Below, in pieces: positions 37,601 to 48,770 of a DNA stretch of 64,000 nucleotides (position 1 is the stretch's first letter; every line of letters begins with the position of its first letter). The position numbers and the translations under genes were made by a program. The stretch spans positions 165,120,339 to 165,184,338 of the forward strand of contig NC_039366.1 in assembly GCF_003573695.1 (NCBI RefSeq). The letters are read 5' to 3'. The notes under the pieces were generated by a model. It was not told the DNA's origin. It saw nothing but the letters and a program-made list of their open reading frames with translations, and did not search any database. The DNA is from Papaver somniferum. Lineage: Eukaryota > Streptophyta > Magnoliopsida > Ranunculales > Papaveraceae.

Positions 37601-39187
37601 TAGGAACCTCATACGACGTCGGAATTTGACGCTTGACCCCAACTTTTGAATCTAAGAGACTTAGTTATCATATGATCAAAGAATCACTCAATTTGGAGTT
37701 GCAGAGGTCAGCCAACGAAGCGTGCACATTTGTAATTTGTAATCCCGTATAAAATTTCCAAATTTCGTAGACCTGACAGTAAAGGCCATATCTTTTAGCT
37801 CGTATGTCCGACTAATGCGCCCTTTTGGTATTTTGTAGAAGAGACATAGAAGAACATCTTTTGTTCAGGAAGCGTTGTCCCGTTCTTCACCCATTGGTAC
37901 GTTTTTGTAAACTCATGGCCTGAAGTGTGTTGTATCTCATTTGTAGAGGTGATGAGAACATCTTGTAGAAGACTTGGGATTGTACCCGCCTGTCGTGTAA
38001 GATTTGGGAAAACGTTCATGTTACCTTTTTTTCAGGTCTACTCATATTGATATGAATCATTAGGGATTGAAGAAGTACGATCCATAGAGTAACGCTTCAG
38101 TGAAATGGATAGTTGATGAAGTCGGATGTTGCTCCTGAGGCTGATGATGGGATTACAATTAAATTTTCTCCAGAAATTCTTATTGATGTTGAGACCATGA
38201 ATAGAGTTCCTCCACATGCTGCCGATACTATGATTGGAGTTGATATAGAGACCGAAGATGATAGTCTTTGGTCTTCCATCCAGTGATCCTTTACATGCAC
38301 GAACTAATTGGTGAGTTGAGCATTCCTAAGATGAAGGTGTAGTAGGATTTCAACCCAAATTCTCCTGAATATGACTTTACTGTGAAGTGGCTTCGTCAGG
38401 AAATATATGTTGTTGCTCGGTAGATGGAAGCAGCAGTCTTCATTCTAGATATGATTGGTGAAAAGAGGAAGTTCCCCAGTCGTGCAGGGGTTTGTGATGT
38501 AGAGAGGTTCCTTTTGATGACGTTTCATGGAATCACATCAGATTGCAATGACTTGTTATGTGGATAACATTTATTGAAATATATTGAATTGATATTTCCA
38601 GTAAAATCAAGTCCCCAGCGCATCCCTCATTCACTTAGCAGAGTTGAAGGAGTTTGTAGCATCCATTGATGAATGATGTTGCATCTGCTTCAGAGTCTTA
38701 TCATGGGATAGTGAAGACTTATCGATTGTAATTCAACTACACTTTGATCGTGTCGGTGTTGAACCAGTGTGTCACCGTCGAGATATTGTGGTGAAGCTAG
38801 AGCGCTCGAAGGTGTACTTTTTGATTGAGAGTAAAATTCGAAGGCTTCTTATATGCTTAAGCGCTGAAGCGTCGAATGTCTTAGGCTTGATCGTCTCAGC
38901 CCGTGTATCTTTTGTGGATTCAGCATTCTGCGATAGTGGGATTCAACACTTTTGCAGACATCAGAGACTTCCGATACTCATGGACATTCCTACAAGTCTA
39001 TGGAGAAATTCCCAAAGTGTTCTTTGCCATGCTTCCGTCATCTCTCAGTAGTGAATGCCTCGGTGAGATGCCCGATTCGAGGCGGTGTCATATTCAAACA
39101 TTTGGTAAAATAGTAATGCGGTGAAGCTACCATTCATAACATATTGCAGAGTTGCTAGCAGAATTGAGTCCCCATGCTAGGATAGTA
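34657..39187. other. Element B internal region without recognisable pol
   Basis: About 4.5 kb between the left LTR and the protease remnant. I find no reverse transcriptase, RNase H or integrase motif on the minus strand. Two plus-strand stretches are shared with element A at the protein level: 35990-36300 (contains SLQGGESR and ESSVEEEVD) and 38320-38620 (contains FNPNSPE, VKWLR, VFILDMIGE and SRAGVCD). Both are broken by stops. The rest appears non-coding. Confidence 0.55.
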
Positions 39188-39732
39188 TTAGAGGAAATAA
39201 ATGACATAGACATGGAAGGAATGAGACTTGCCTGAGTGCGGAACCTCTTGATGAATGTCTATGCATCTTTTGCAGGTTCTTGCTTCAACCTCGTCAAAGT
39301 TCGAAATTTCTCCAAGTGCTCCGATGATGGGATGACGAGTAGATTCTTGTCGAGTGATGCCAGCGGCTCTGAGGGTTTTCAGTGGAATAGTGTTGATAGA
39401 AGTGACAACATCGATCAACATTCTCTCAAATTCATTTTCTTGGAGATTGACTGTGGTGAGCAGTCCCCAGTCATACATCTCTTTGTCTGTGGATAGAGGC
39501 TCAAGAAGTATTTCCGGAATGGATTTGCTGACACGATGTAATTCAGAGACATGAGCATGTCATTCCTTTGAGCTCTTGACAGATAAAGCAATTCGCAGAT
39601 GTGCTCGATCAATGACTGAACTGCTTCGTCGGAAGGTTGTTCGGGGAGATTGAAGTTATGTGATTCTACATTTCTTCTTCGGTCGGCTCTCCCCTGGTGA
39701 ATGGAAATTTGGTTGCACCATCTCGAATCCAT
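39188..39732 (-). pseudogene. Element B protease region, degraded
   Basis: Two overlapping minus frames (39415-39732 and 39188-39478) together follow the A protease region. The stretch MLIDVVTSINTIPLKTLRAAG corresponds to the aspartic protease core that in this lineage reads LIDxGxxxNxxPLxTL, but the Gly of the active triad is lost. The segment with the downstream WIH motif seen in A is deleted. Not expected to be active. Confidence 0.65.
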
Positions 39733-39964
39733 ACTTCCAGTAACTCGATCACTTCTTCGGTGAGAAGAGGGAAGTTTGAGTCTGTCTGATCATTTTCCCA
39801 TTTGTTGATGCAGGGTTGAAGTTTGTGCATTTCAAGATCGTTCATCCTCTCTTTGCGCTTCTGGGAGATTGGAGAAGCATGCTTGTGTTGTGGTGGCTCA
39901 ACTTTCCCTTTGCTCCGTTCAGCAACAATGTTCATGGAAGGCTGGAGATTGTACTGATTTTTGA

Positions 39965-41064
39965 CTAGGCGTCGGATGCTTCGAGATTCCTCGACCTTGT
40001 AGAATTTGCTCTTTCCAGTAAAGTAGGTGCAGTAGTTGTTGATCGCTTGGCCGCTTCATGAAGTTCTGTGAAGGTCTGAAAACGGAGATTTTCCAGCAAA
40101 ACTCTGTAGACTGGGATCATCCCGTTGATGCACAAATCCACCAGTTGTTGTTCAGTAACGTTGGGATCATGGGAAACCAAAACCTGAATTCTGAACCTCT
40201 TCACATAGTCATTGGGATTTTCAGCGTTCTTCTGTGCCATCCTAAGTCAGAAAGAGTAATCTGCTCAGAGACGAAGAAGTATTTCCTGTAGAAAGCGTTA
40301 ACCATTACTCCCCAATTGGCGATGCTTCCTGGTGCGATGTTTTTGTACCAGGTATATGCCTGACCTGTCAGAGATTTTGAGAATTCCTTCAGCCAGACAA
40401 CATGATTGTGTTCATGCTCCCCTAGCGCTTCTAAGAATCGAGAGACATGTTCTCGGGCGTTCCCAATTCCGCTGTACAGAGTGAACGTTAGAGAAATATA
40501 GCCCTTTGGGAGAGGAATCCTTTGTGTAGCAGTCGGGTATGGAGGTTGATGATGGTGGACGGTGGGCGTAATGTTTTTACCATGGTTCTCCATGAAATGC
40601 TCCAGCTCTTTACGAGTGATGAAATTAGCAGGCTCTCCTGATGATGTTTCCTCTGCAGCCTTCTGGACTTCATCATCGTCGACTGTATGAATTGGAATGA
40701 CTTCTGGATCGTCAGTTGAAGCAGGTTCTTTACCTTTTCCCTTTTCCTGAGGTTTTTCTGACATCTTGTCAGTGAGAGTTTTGAGAAAACCGAACAACTC
40801 ATTTTGTGTTGCACCCATGTCAGTTTGATTCTTGGCAAGAGTCTCTTGCACTTTGATGAGGTCAACCATGGTGGGTGGATTACCTCTGACCTCTTCAGGA
40901 TGTATGCCGAAGAGAGGATGATTTTCAAAGTTGGTGTGAGGAGGAGTGACATCACCACCGTCAGTGTTGGAGGCAGGGATAGTTTTCGGGATATCCTCAT
41001 TGTCGTTGTTGCTAGTGCTAGAGTCGTTCGCGTTTTTAACTGTCCCAGACCTAAGACCATCCAT
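39965..41064 (-). pseudogene. Element B gag (gypsy capsid), frameshifted
   Basis: The first frame, 40201-41064, gives 287 codons starting MDGLRSGT. It has a low-complexity acidic front, then the retrotransposon gag block with GNAREHVSRFLEALG and KSLTGQAYTWYKNIAPGSI (about residues 200-250). Compared with A, a few bases are missing near 40236. The rest (PNDYVKRFRIQVL, LVDLCINGM, FTELHEAAKRS) is in a second frame, 39965-40240. The protein would self-assemble as virus-like particles if intact. The following nucleocapsid part (39666-39935) has lost the zinc knuckle that A keeps. Confidence 0.85.
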
Positions 41065-41101
41065 TCTGTGAAAATGTGAGATTGCAACAGAGAGATTAAT
41101 C

Positions 41102-41118
41102 TCCCAATGTGGTCGCCA
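41102..41118 (-). other. Element B primer binding site, tRNA-Arg
   Basis: The minus-strand sequence TGGCGACCACATTGGGA, three bases from the LTR end, complements the 3' end of a plant tRNA-Arg (TCG-type, with CCA added) except for one base. Ogre/Tat elements typically use tRNA-Arg. Confidence 0.7.
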
Positions 41119-41989
41119 ATCTGTAGATGGGAAAAAACGATTCGCTGGTTTTTTTAGGAAAGTGAAGAGATGAGCGAGTTGCCGAGACTCCTCAACCGAG
41201 CAAACTGCTTAACCTCACACAGATGCACTGCAAAGGAAGTGCTTAGATTCGAGAGATCAATCTGTAGGACTCCGGCCTAAACCAAGTCAATGGCCGTTCC
41301 ATAGTCAATTCGGTCGCAAAGAGGGAGATGGGTTGATCTGTAGGAGAGAAGCTGAGAATTGTGTGGGATCAGTGATGATCAAGGATTGCGTATGTGTTGA
41401 AGGTTTCTGCAATTTTTAGTGAACTGATGAGTTCGAATAAGTTCTGATAGATTGATGAATTCATGAGAGTAGTTACTCGAGAAATTCGACAGTTGCTGAT
41501 AGCTAGTGATCATTCGTTGTCTTCAATCATGGATTCATAAACTTATTTATATTGTTAGACTCTTGAATACCTTGATCCCTGTAAGTGTGACGGTTTTTTG
41601 AGTGAAAGAGTGGGAAAGTGGGAGATCGTGGTGAAACCAGTTCCAGATTGTGCGGAGACTTGGTTGATCATTTACCCACTACTTTGCTAACTCCTTCAAC
41701 CGTTGACACGACTTACTCACATTTCTTGTTGTGGATGAATCCACGTGTTGTAGGCCGCCAGACCAAAACCCTAATTGATATCCCCCAATTTGACGTGATT
41801 GATGTCTCACAAATCGTAGAGTCTGCATGACAGACGTGTATTAATTAGTCAGTTGTTCATTGATTAGACAGTGAGTCTAGGTTTTGTTGAATCGAACATG
41901 AGTGATGAATGCTCAGCGATTCATGGATCAAACATGTAGTTCTCCGAAATGATGTCAATATTGTAGATTCAGTGATGAATTACTGACCA

Positions 41990-42300
41990 GTATTTGAGTG
42001 ACGAGCAACTGAGCAATTACTGCTCAATTCGACAAATTAATGACTATTGATAATTTGACGTGCAACTGAGCAAGTATTGCTCAATTCGACAAATTAATGA
42101 TTATTGATAATTTGACGTGCAACTGAGCAAGTATTGCTCAATTCGACAAATTACTGATGAATTAATGAATATTGATAGATCGATATTCGAGCAACGAGCA
42201 AGTATTGCTCAATTCGACGACTTACTGATAAATTACTGAATATTGATAGTTGGATCAATATTCGAGCAACTGAGCAAGTATTGCTCAATTCGACGAATTA
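41990..42300. repeat. Palindrome array in the B right LTR
   Basis: Units with GAGCAAGTATTGCTCAATTCGAC and AATATTGAT/ATCAATATT, matching 31555-31935. Unit number and some palindrome arms differ between the two LTRs. Confidence 0.8.
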
Positions 42301-43139
42301 TTTATTGGTGACGTGACCCCATAAAATATTAATTAAAATATTGGTAGACTACCGAATCTTATATAATTAATCCATATGTTGATTGTTGGATCAACATAAA
42401 TTTATTAGTGTTTGAACTTGCTCAGAATGATGAATTCGTGAAGCGTTTGTTCGAAACCCTTATTTTTGATCAATCGTTCGTCAATTGATGAATTGCTGAA
42501 AACAGTTCACGAGTGATAGAGGGACCGACCACATGGGATGATGGGCGTCCATGTGGTGCCCAATGCTCGAGTGAGCATGCACCAGAGTTCTCAGTTGGAG
42601 AGTTGGTGAAAGAATGATGATTAAATGCCGGTTTCATCATTTATTGAAATATTGCTCGATTCAGCATTAGGTGATAAAACCCAGTTATGAAAAGAGTGTG
42701 GGACCGACCAAGAGAGCATGAGACCGACTCTTGGTGGTCACGGGACCATCTGTTGGTCGTTTGAGCAATCCCCAGGTTGGTTGGAGAGAATTTGGGCCCA
42801 GTGTGAGCAATTGAGCAAATTAGGTCAGAATTATGAAAACGTGTGGGACCGGCTTTGTGCGAGCCCTGGGGATGTCCCTGGTCGGTCAAGAAGGCATGCA
42901 CGTGTTACCATGGTGTCCGTGTTTCCGTACTGAGAGTTTCAATATTTTCTGATGTGCGTTCGAGCAACATTGTGACTTTTCAGAAGAGTTTCGTCTTGCT
43001 TGAAATTCTTGATTTTTGTTGGAATGAGCATGTATGCTCAATTGATCAAAATTTTGTAAATATTAAAATAAGAGTATTTTAACATTTAAAATTGCCGTGA
43101 GAGGCTAGCCGGTCGTGTGACCATGTTGGCTTTTGGTTT

Positions 43140-43850
43140 TTCATGAGATGAGGAAAGTAATAATTATAAAAGACTAGGGATTGTAAGCTGTGGGACCGGC
43201 CACGGCTAGGGCATGGCCGTCCGGCTATCTTGCCCGGTCCCACAACACTTTCCCTAATTTTATATTATTATTTTTCATGAAACCGTGATATTATGGAGAA
43301 TCCATGAGTTTTTGTTGAAATTGAGGAGTTTCATGAAATTGGGAAATAATAATTATAAAAGACTAGGGATTGCAAGGTGTGGGACCGGCCACGGCTTGGG
43401 CATGGCCGGCCGGCTAGGTTGCCCGGTCCTGCACACCTTTCCCTAATTTATGATATTATTTTTCATGAAACCGTGATATTATGGAGAATCCATGAGTTTT
43501 TTTTGAAACGGAGGAGTTTCATGAAATTGGGAAATAATAATTATAAAAAGCTAGGGATTGTAAGGTGGGGGACCGACCACGGCTTGGGCATGGCCGGCCG
43601 GCTAGGTTGCCCGGTCCCGCACACCTTTTTTTATTTTATAATATTATTTTTCACGAATCCATGAAGTTATGGAGAATTCATGAGTTTTGCTCAAACAAGG
43701 AAAGTTTCTAAAATCAAGGAGTTTTCATGAGTTCATGAAAATAACAAAAATAGGGAAAATAATGGAAGAGGCATGGGACTGGCCATGGTTAGGGCACGGC
43801 CGGCCGGCCATCCGGTGGGCCCATCCCATGGCGCCTCTAATTATTTTATT
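43140..43850. repeat. Four-copy ~190-base repeat with GC-rich hairpin, B right LTR
   Basis: GC-rich blocks at about 43189-43246, 43376-43437, 43565-43626 and 43772-43832, the counterparts of those at 32884-33530. Confidence 0.85.
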
Positions 43851-44956
43851 ATTTTCTCCTGTTTTGCGTAGGATTCCTCATCTGTCCATATTTTTTAATG
43901 CTCGTTTGTGCATCCGGGTGCTCAGTCGTGCATCATTGTCGAGTACACTTGCACCATTTTTGTGGGGCTTACTCAGTGATGGTCCAGATGCCCGGTTGTT
44001 GAGTATTTATTACTAATTCATAAAATTCAATGGAGAATAATTCATGAAATGGAGTAATAAAATAAGTAGTTATTTATTATTAATTCATAGGATCAGCTAT
44101 GGATTCGACCATGAACTCGGAATAATAAAACATGCATTATCATTGCATGGGATCGTGGATTCGACCATATATTCGGAGTAATAAAATTACCTATTACCAT
44201 TCCATGAGATTCGTGGAATCGGAATAATGAGATAATACAATTGTTTATTGTCATTCTATGAGATCAAGCCGTGGATTCGATCATAGAATCAGAACAGTTG
44301 TTATTTCCATTCCATGGGATCAGGTCGTGGATTCGACCATGAAATCGGAGTAATGGTTATTGCCGTTCCATGGGATCAGGCCGTGGATTCGACCATGGAA
44401 TAGGAGCAATAATAGATTATTCTGGGAATTCAATGGTAAATGTCACGGCAGAATTAATCTATTGTAGGAAAGATATTATCCAGTTAAGGCATCATATCCA
44501 TCCAAAGGGTGCATAGTCAGGGAGTCACAAGTGTTTCTTATGACCTTAAGGCATTAGTGCTCTCAATCTATGGAGAACCGCCTGAATCTATACACGGTCT
44601 CTCCACATAGTCAGGGAACGGTGAGTGTCACCGACGTCCTGAAGGCGTCCGCCGCATAACTATTCTTCTATGTGGAGGTGGGTCTCTCTCCTGCAGTCAG
44701 GGAACAGTGAGTGTCACCGACGTCCTGAAGGCATTAAGCTCTCAATCTACGGAGAACCGCCCAATTATGTTATTCTGCATAGAGGTCACAATGAAATGTC
44801 AGGGATCGAACGCTCATCTAGTTGAGGCTTCTCGAAAGACATACTCGTCGTGGCTTCGTAAAATATGAATGGTTGCATGTCTGAAAGCCGTGTCAGAAAC
44901 ATGTATCATAATTTTACGGTTTTTCCCTTTGTTGAAAATCCACCATCAACATGAGG

Positions 44957-46709
44957 GACCGTCCAAGGGAGCATGAAACCGACCTTTGGTGGTCATGGGC
45001 CCAACTGATGGTCGTTTGAGCAAGTTCCAAGTTGATTGGAAAAAGTTTGAACCCAATATGAGCAATTGAGCAAATTAGGTCAAAATCATAAGAATGTGTG
45101 GGACCGACTCCTTGCAAGCCTTGGGGCCGACATTAGTCGGTCAAGGAAGCATGCCCGTGTCACCATGATGTCCGTGACTCAGTCCTGAGAGTTTTGGTAT
45201 TTTCTGATGTGCGTTTGAGCAATATTCTTGATTGTGCTCGAATGAACAAGTAGAACTTTGCTCGTTTGATCAATATTTTGAGAATATTAAAATAATAATA
45301 TTTTAATATACTTTCGTGAATAGCCTAGTTGGTCGTGCGACCATTTGACTTTTTGGTTTTTCATCGTTTGAGCAATATTTGAGAAAATATGAAGAAACCA
45401 TGATTTTTGCTCAAACGGAGGAGTTTCATGAGATGAGGGAAATAATAATTATGAAAACAAGGATTGCAAGGTGTGGGACCGACCACATATAGGGCATGGT
45501 CGGCCGACTAGTAGCACGGTACCGCGACACCTTTCCCTATTTTATTATTTTTCACGAAATCGTGAAAATATGGAGAAATCGTGAGTTTTGCTCAAACAAG
45601 GAAAGTTGCTCGAATAAAGGAGTTTTCATGAGTTCATGAAAATAAGAAAATAAGAAAAATAAAGGGAAGAGGCGTGGGGGACCGGTCCCTAGGCGCCTCT
45701 TTTCTATTTTTTATTATTATTTTCTCTCTTCTGTTTTGTGTAGGATTCCTCGTTTGTCCATATTTTCGAATGCTCGTTCGTGCATTTAGGTGCCCGTTCG
45801 TGCATCATTTTTGAGTACACTTGCACCATTTTCTTGGGGCTTACTCGGTGATAGTCCAGATGCCAGATTGTTGAGTAATTGTTACTAGTTCATGAAATTC
45901 AGAGGAGAATTATTCATGAAACAGAGTAATAATTATGAATTGTGGATCTATTACTAATCCATGAATTCAGCCGGGGAATTCAGGGAACGGAGTAATGAGA
46001 TAAATTGGTTATCTATTACTAATCCATGGAGTCAGCCGAGGATTCATGGAACGAAATAATGAGATATAATAGATTTTTTTCTAGGAATTCAATGGCGAAT
46101 GTCACGGTAGAATTAATCTATTTTAGAATCGAGATATGAGATAGTTGAAGCATCATACTCGTTTTGAAAAGTGTATAGTCAGGGAACAACGTGCAGCGTT
46201 GGTGTCCTGAAGGCGTTTAACCCTCCAACAAACAATTATGTCTAGAGAGCCGCCTGAATCTATATACGGTCTCTCTACATAGTCAGGGAACAACGAGTAT
46301 CGCCGACGTCCTGAAGGCGTTAATCCCTCCGACAAACAATTATGTCCAGAGGACCGCCTAATCATTCTTTTATGTAGAGGTGGGTATCTCTATGTAGTCA
46401 GGGAACAACGAGTATCGCCGACGTCCTGAAGGCGTTAAGCCCTCTTAACAAACAATTATGTAGGAGGATCGCCCAATCGTTCTTCTACATAGAGGGAACG
46501 ATGAAATGCGTAGCATCGATAGCTCAGCTAGTTGGAGGCCTTTCAAGAAACATATTCATCGTGGCTCTGAGAGGTACTCGATCAGAGATCATGAAACGGT
46601 TCACGGATCGTAAATCATGAATAGTCATATGCGTTCCTGAAGCCGGGTCAGAAACATGCAGTATCATGATTTTACAATTTTGACCTTTGTCGAAAATCCA
46701 CCATCAACA
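44957..46709 (-). repeat. Element A left LTR, second part
   Basis: Resumes the A LTR after the B insertion (GGACCGTCCAAGGGAGCATG) and ends CCACCATCAACA before the internal region. It has a single diverged GC-rich block (about 45473-45533) where B has four, and three AGTCAGGGA units (46170-46470). Confidence 0.85.
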
Positions 46710-47301
46710 TTAAGTCCCATGCTTAGTGAGGGACAGTCATGTTCCACAGTAAGCATTAGATGGTGATTTTCCAGTTAAACGAGATAAGCAGTCGGGCTTA
46801 GTCGTATAAAGGTATTTTCAGAATCCCCGATTTGCTCCAATGGTGTCATGTACGAGCAAATTCCCAGGTAAGGACCCTGACAGTATGATAGAGTATCATC
46901 TCACGAGCACGGGAAGATGGAGCACTGCTGATTTGGACGATCGATCATCTAGTGTTGGTCGGTTTAGCGTTTATAGGCCCGAGCCCAAAAAAAATCCTTG
47001 TTTTAGTAAAAGACGTTTGTTCGTTTGTTAGTTTAAGAAACAAACAAAACAGACTTGAGTCTAACGATAAAAATTTTGTCTATGCGCTTTCACGGAAGCC
47101 AAAATTCTATTTTTTGAATATGTGAGATTCACAAAAGGGAATAAACTCTCGTTTCAACGGTGTATGCTCGTACGAGAGAAAAGTTTTTTTTTTTTTTTGA
47201 ATAGACGTGCGTCTGTTAGTAATAAAATTTTCGTCTAAGAGCTTTCATGAATTTTTGAAAATACACTCTTATTTCAAAAACGTATGCTCGCCTGAGGGAG
47301 C

Positions 47302-47302
47302 A

Positions 47303-47334
<32 letters not shown>
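47302..47334. repeat. AT dinucleotide microsatellite in element A
   Basis: About 16 TA units in the internal region close to the purine tract side. Confidence 0.9.
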
Positions 47335-47339
<5 letters not shown>

Positions 47340-47913
47340 TTTAAATTCACGTGAGTTTCACGTTAAAATATATTTTTGTAAAATCAATGTTTTGATTTTG
47401 AACAATTGTTGAAAGTAGACAATTATTCATGGTGAAATAATGTCTGTATGTGAGTTTTCGTAATTGTAGTGAATGTTCACGCAATGAAAAATCAAGTTTT
47501 GGTTTTTGAATAAAAATTTTGCTCGTGTTTGCTGGTTCGAGGAGACGAGCAAATTTTGAAGTATTAACTTTTGCATCACAATCACTACTGTTAGTGGAAT
47601 CGTAAATAGGTAAGAGTTGAAAGTTACCATTTTAGTAGACGTTGTTGTGAGCATCTTCATTCCATGATTCATTGTTTGGTTGAATCCTGCGCCTTGTATG
47701 AACGATGTGCTGAAGTAGAAATGTTATGCATCTGTCACAGCCACTTTGTAAGAATGACCGACTCCCATGATGACACTTCCAGAGATGATGTTTCCAGAGA
47801 TGACATCTCTGCGGATGTAACTTCAAGAAACGGTACTTCTGGAACCTCTGAGTGATGGTGAGAGATCTTTCACACTGAATTGTACTCCTGGTTACTTAGT
47901 ATGAGTAATACAT

Positions 47914-48290
47914 GAAGAGTTCTTCGTGGAAGAGTATAACATTGACAAAGCAGCACGCCAGATGAGCTTTGACCAATGTGTTTCGGACGTTCGAAGGAAT
48001 AAACCATCAGTTGAACAACTTTAGGCTCATTTGGATTACACGTACCTGAATGATCGTGAATATATGTTTCCTTGCTCTAACCGAGCCACGTATAAAACTC
48101 CGGATTATATCGGTTTCTGGACCCAGCAACTTGAACGCCTTCATGACTTTGTAATAGCTGCTCGGACTCCCTCAAAAAAACCTCCTACTGTTGAGATGGT
48201 CTCCGCTCGGCCGAGATTGAAATATCCATAGGACGGTCGTGCTGTGAGACCTCGGATCGATGTGGATTACTCAGAAATAGCAGTAAGTCT
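47914..48290 (+). pseudogene. Antisense reading frame of element A resembling a plant mobile domain C-terminus
   Basis: The plus-strand frame from 47914 reads FVEEYNIDKAARQMSFDQCV..., then YLNDREYMFPCSNRATYKTPDYIGFWTQQL, with one in-frame TAG at 48023. That TAG sits where a Trp would be expected. Plant mobile domain proteins (PF10536) end their domain with a similar order: FGxDQ, a short aromatic-rich linker, (L/Y)xxPS(R), then a (D/E)WWxxxx motif. The frame lies on the strand opposite to gag and near the 3' LTR, as described for antisense ORFs of Tat elements. The match rests on a short region. Element B has lost this segment by deletion. Confidence 0.45.
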
Positions 48291-48448
48291 TCAGGGCGGA
48301 GAATCCAGAAGTAAGGATAATAGAATGATGCGGAACATTTAAAGTCCCCGACTGTTTCTTTGGTGAGTTGTTAGCTTTCCCTATACCATGACTTTTTCTT
48401 GTCCATGCAATTATGATCATGAATCGAATGTTTGTTACTTCATCTCAG

Positions 48449-48770
48449 AACTTTGCCCCATCGATCCTTGACAGTCTTCAATTCACTGTTGCTGAAAAAA
48501 CAGTCTCTGAATCGAGCGTTGAAGAAGAAGTTGATGTAAGTATCTCTTTGTATAATCGTTCATAGCACTCCTTGAATGAAATATCAACAATTTTTGCTGA
48601 TGTATCCAGGAGAAGATTTCGTAGATGAACAAAGTATTGACAATGCTCATTCTTCCTTGGAAAATGGTGAGACGGAGAATTCTCAAAACCCAGGACCGAA
48701 TGAAGGAAATAATGCTACCAATGGTGATTCCGGCAATATTGATCCTCCGAACAGCTTAGAGAACCTTAAA
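48449..48770 (+). pseudogene. Possible downstream exons of the antisense frame
   Basis: Two coding-like blocks with good splice borders follow: 48449-48535 (ends EEEVD before GTAAGT) and 48610-48770 (starts after CCAG, contains DEQSIDNAHSSLENGE, ends before GTAAGT). Element B has the first block at about 36212-36302 with the same acidic end. The reading frames of the two blocks do not join cleanly by the simplest splice choice, so a base has been lost or the model is wrong. Confidence 0.35.

Larger units (their letters stand above)
30703..44951 (-). mobile_element. Element B: Tat/Ogre-like gypsy retrotransposon with TGAGG target duplication
   Basis: Left LTR 30703-34656, internal 34657-41121, right LTR 41122-44951. 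TGAGG directly precedes (30698-30702) and follows (44952-44956) the element, and the flanks belong to the LTR of element A. Sense is minus: the primer site is at 41102-41118 and the purine tract GCAGGGGACTTAA adjoins the left LTR at 34657. The internal region holds a broken gag and a damaged protease, with no reverse transcriptase or integrase visible. It is the same family as A, so it jumped into a relative. Confidence 0.92.
41122..44951 (-). repeat. Element B right LTR (5' LTR in element sense)
   Basis: Plus-strand ends TGTAGATGGG and CCACCATCAACA. It is somewhat shorter than the left LTR because of small gaps and differences in repeat arrays. Confidence 0.9.

Noticed and set aside
40488..41087. 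Long minus-strand frame of 199 codons overlapping B gag
   Set aside because: It is the alternative frame of the same gag DNA. Only the other frame matches the capsid family and element A.
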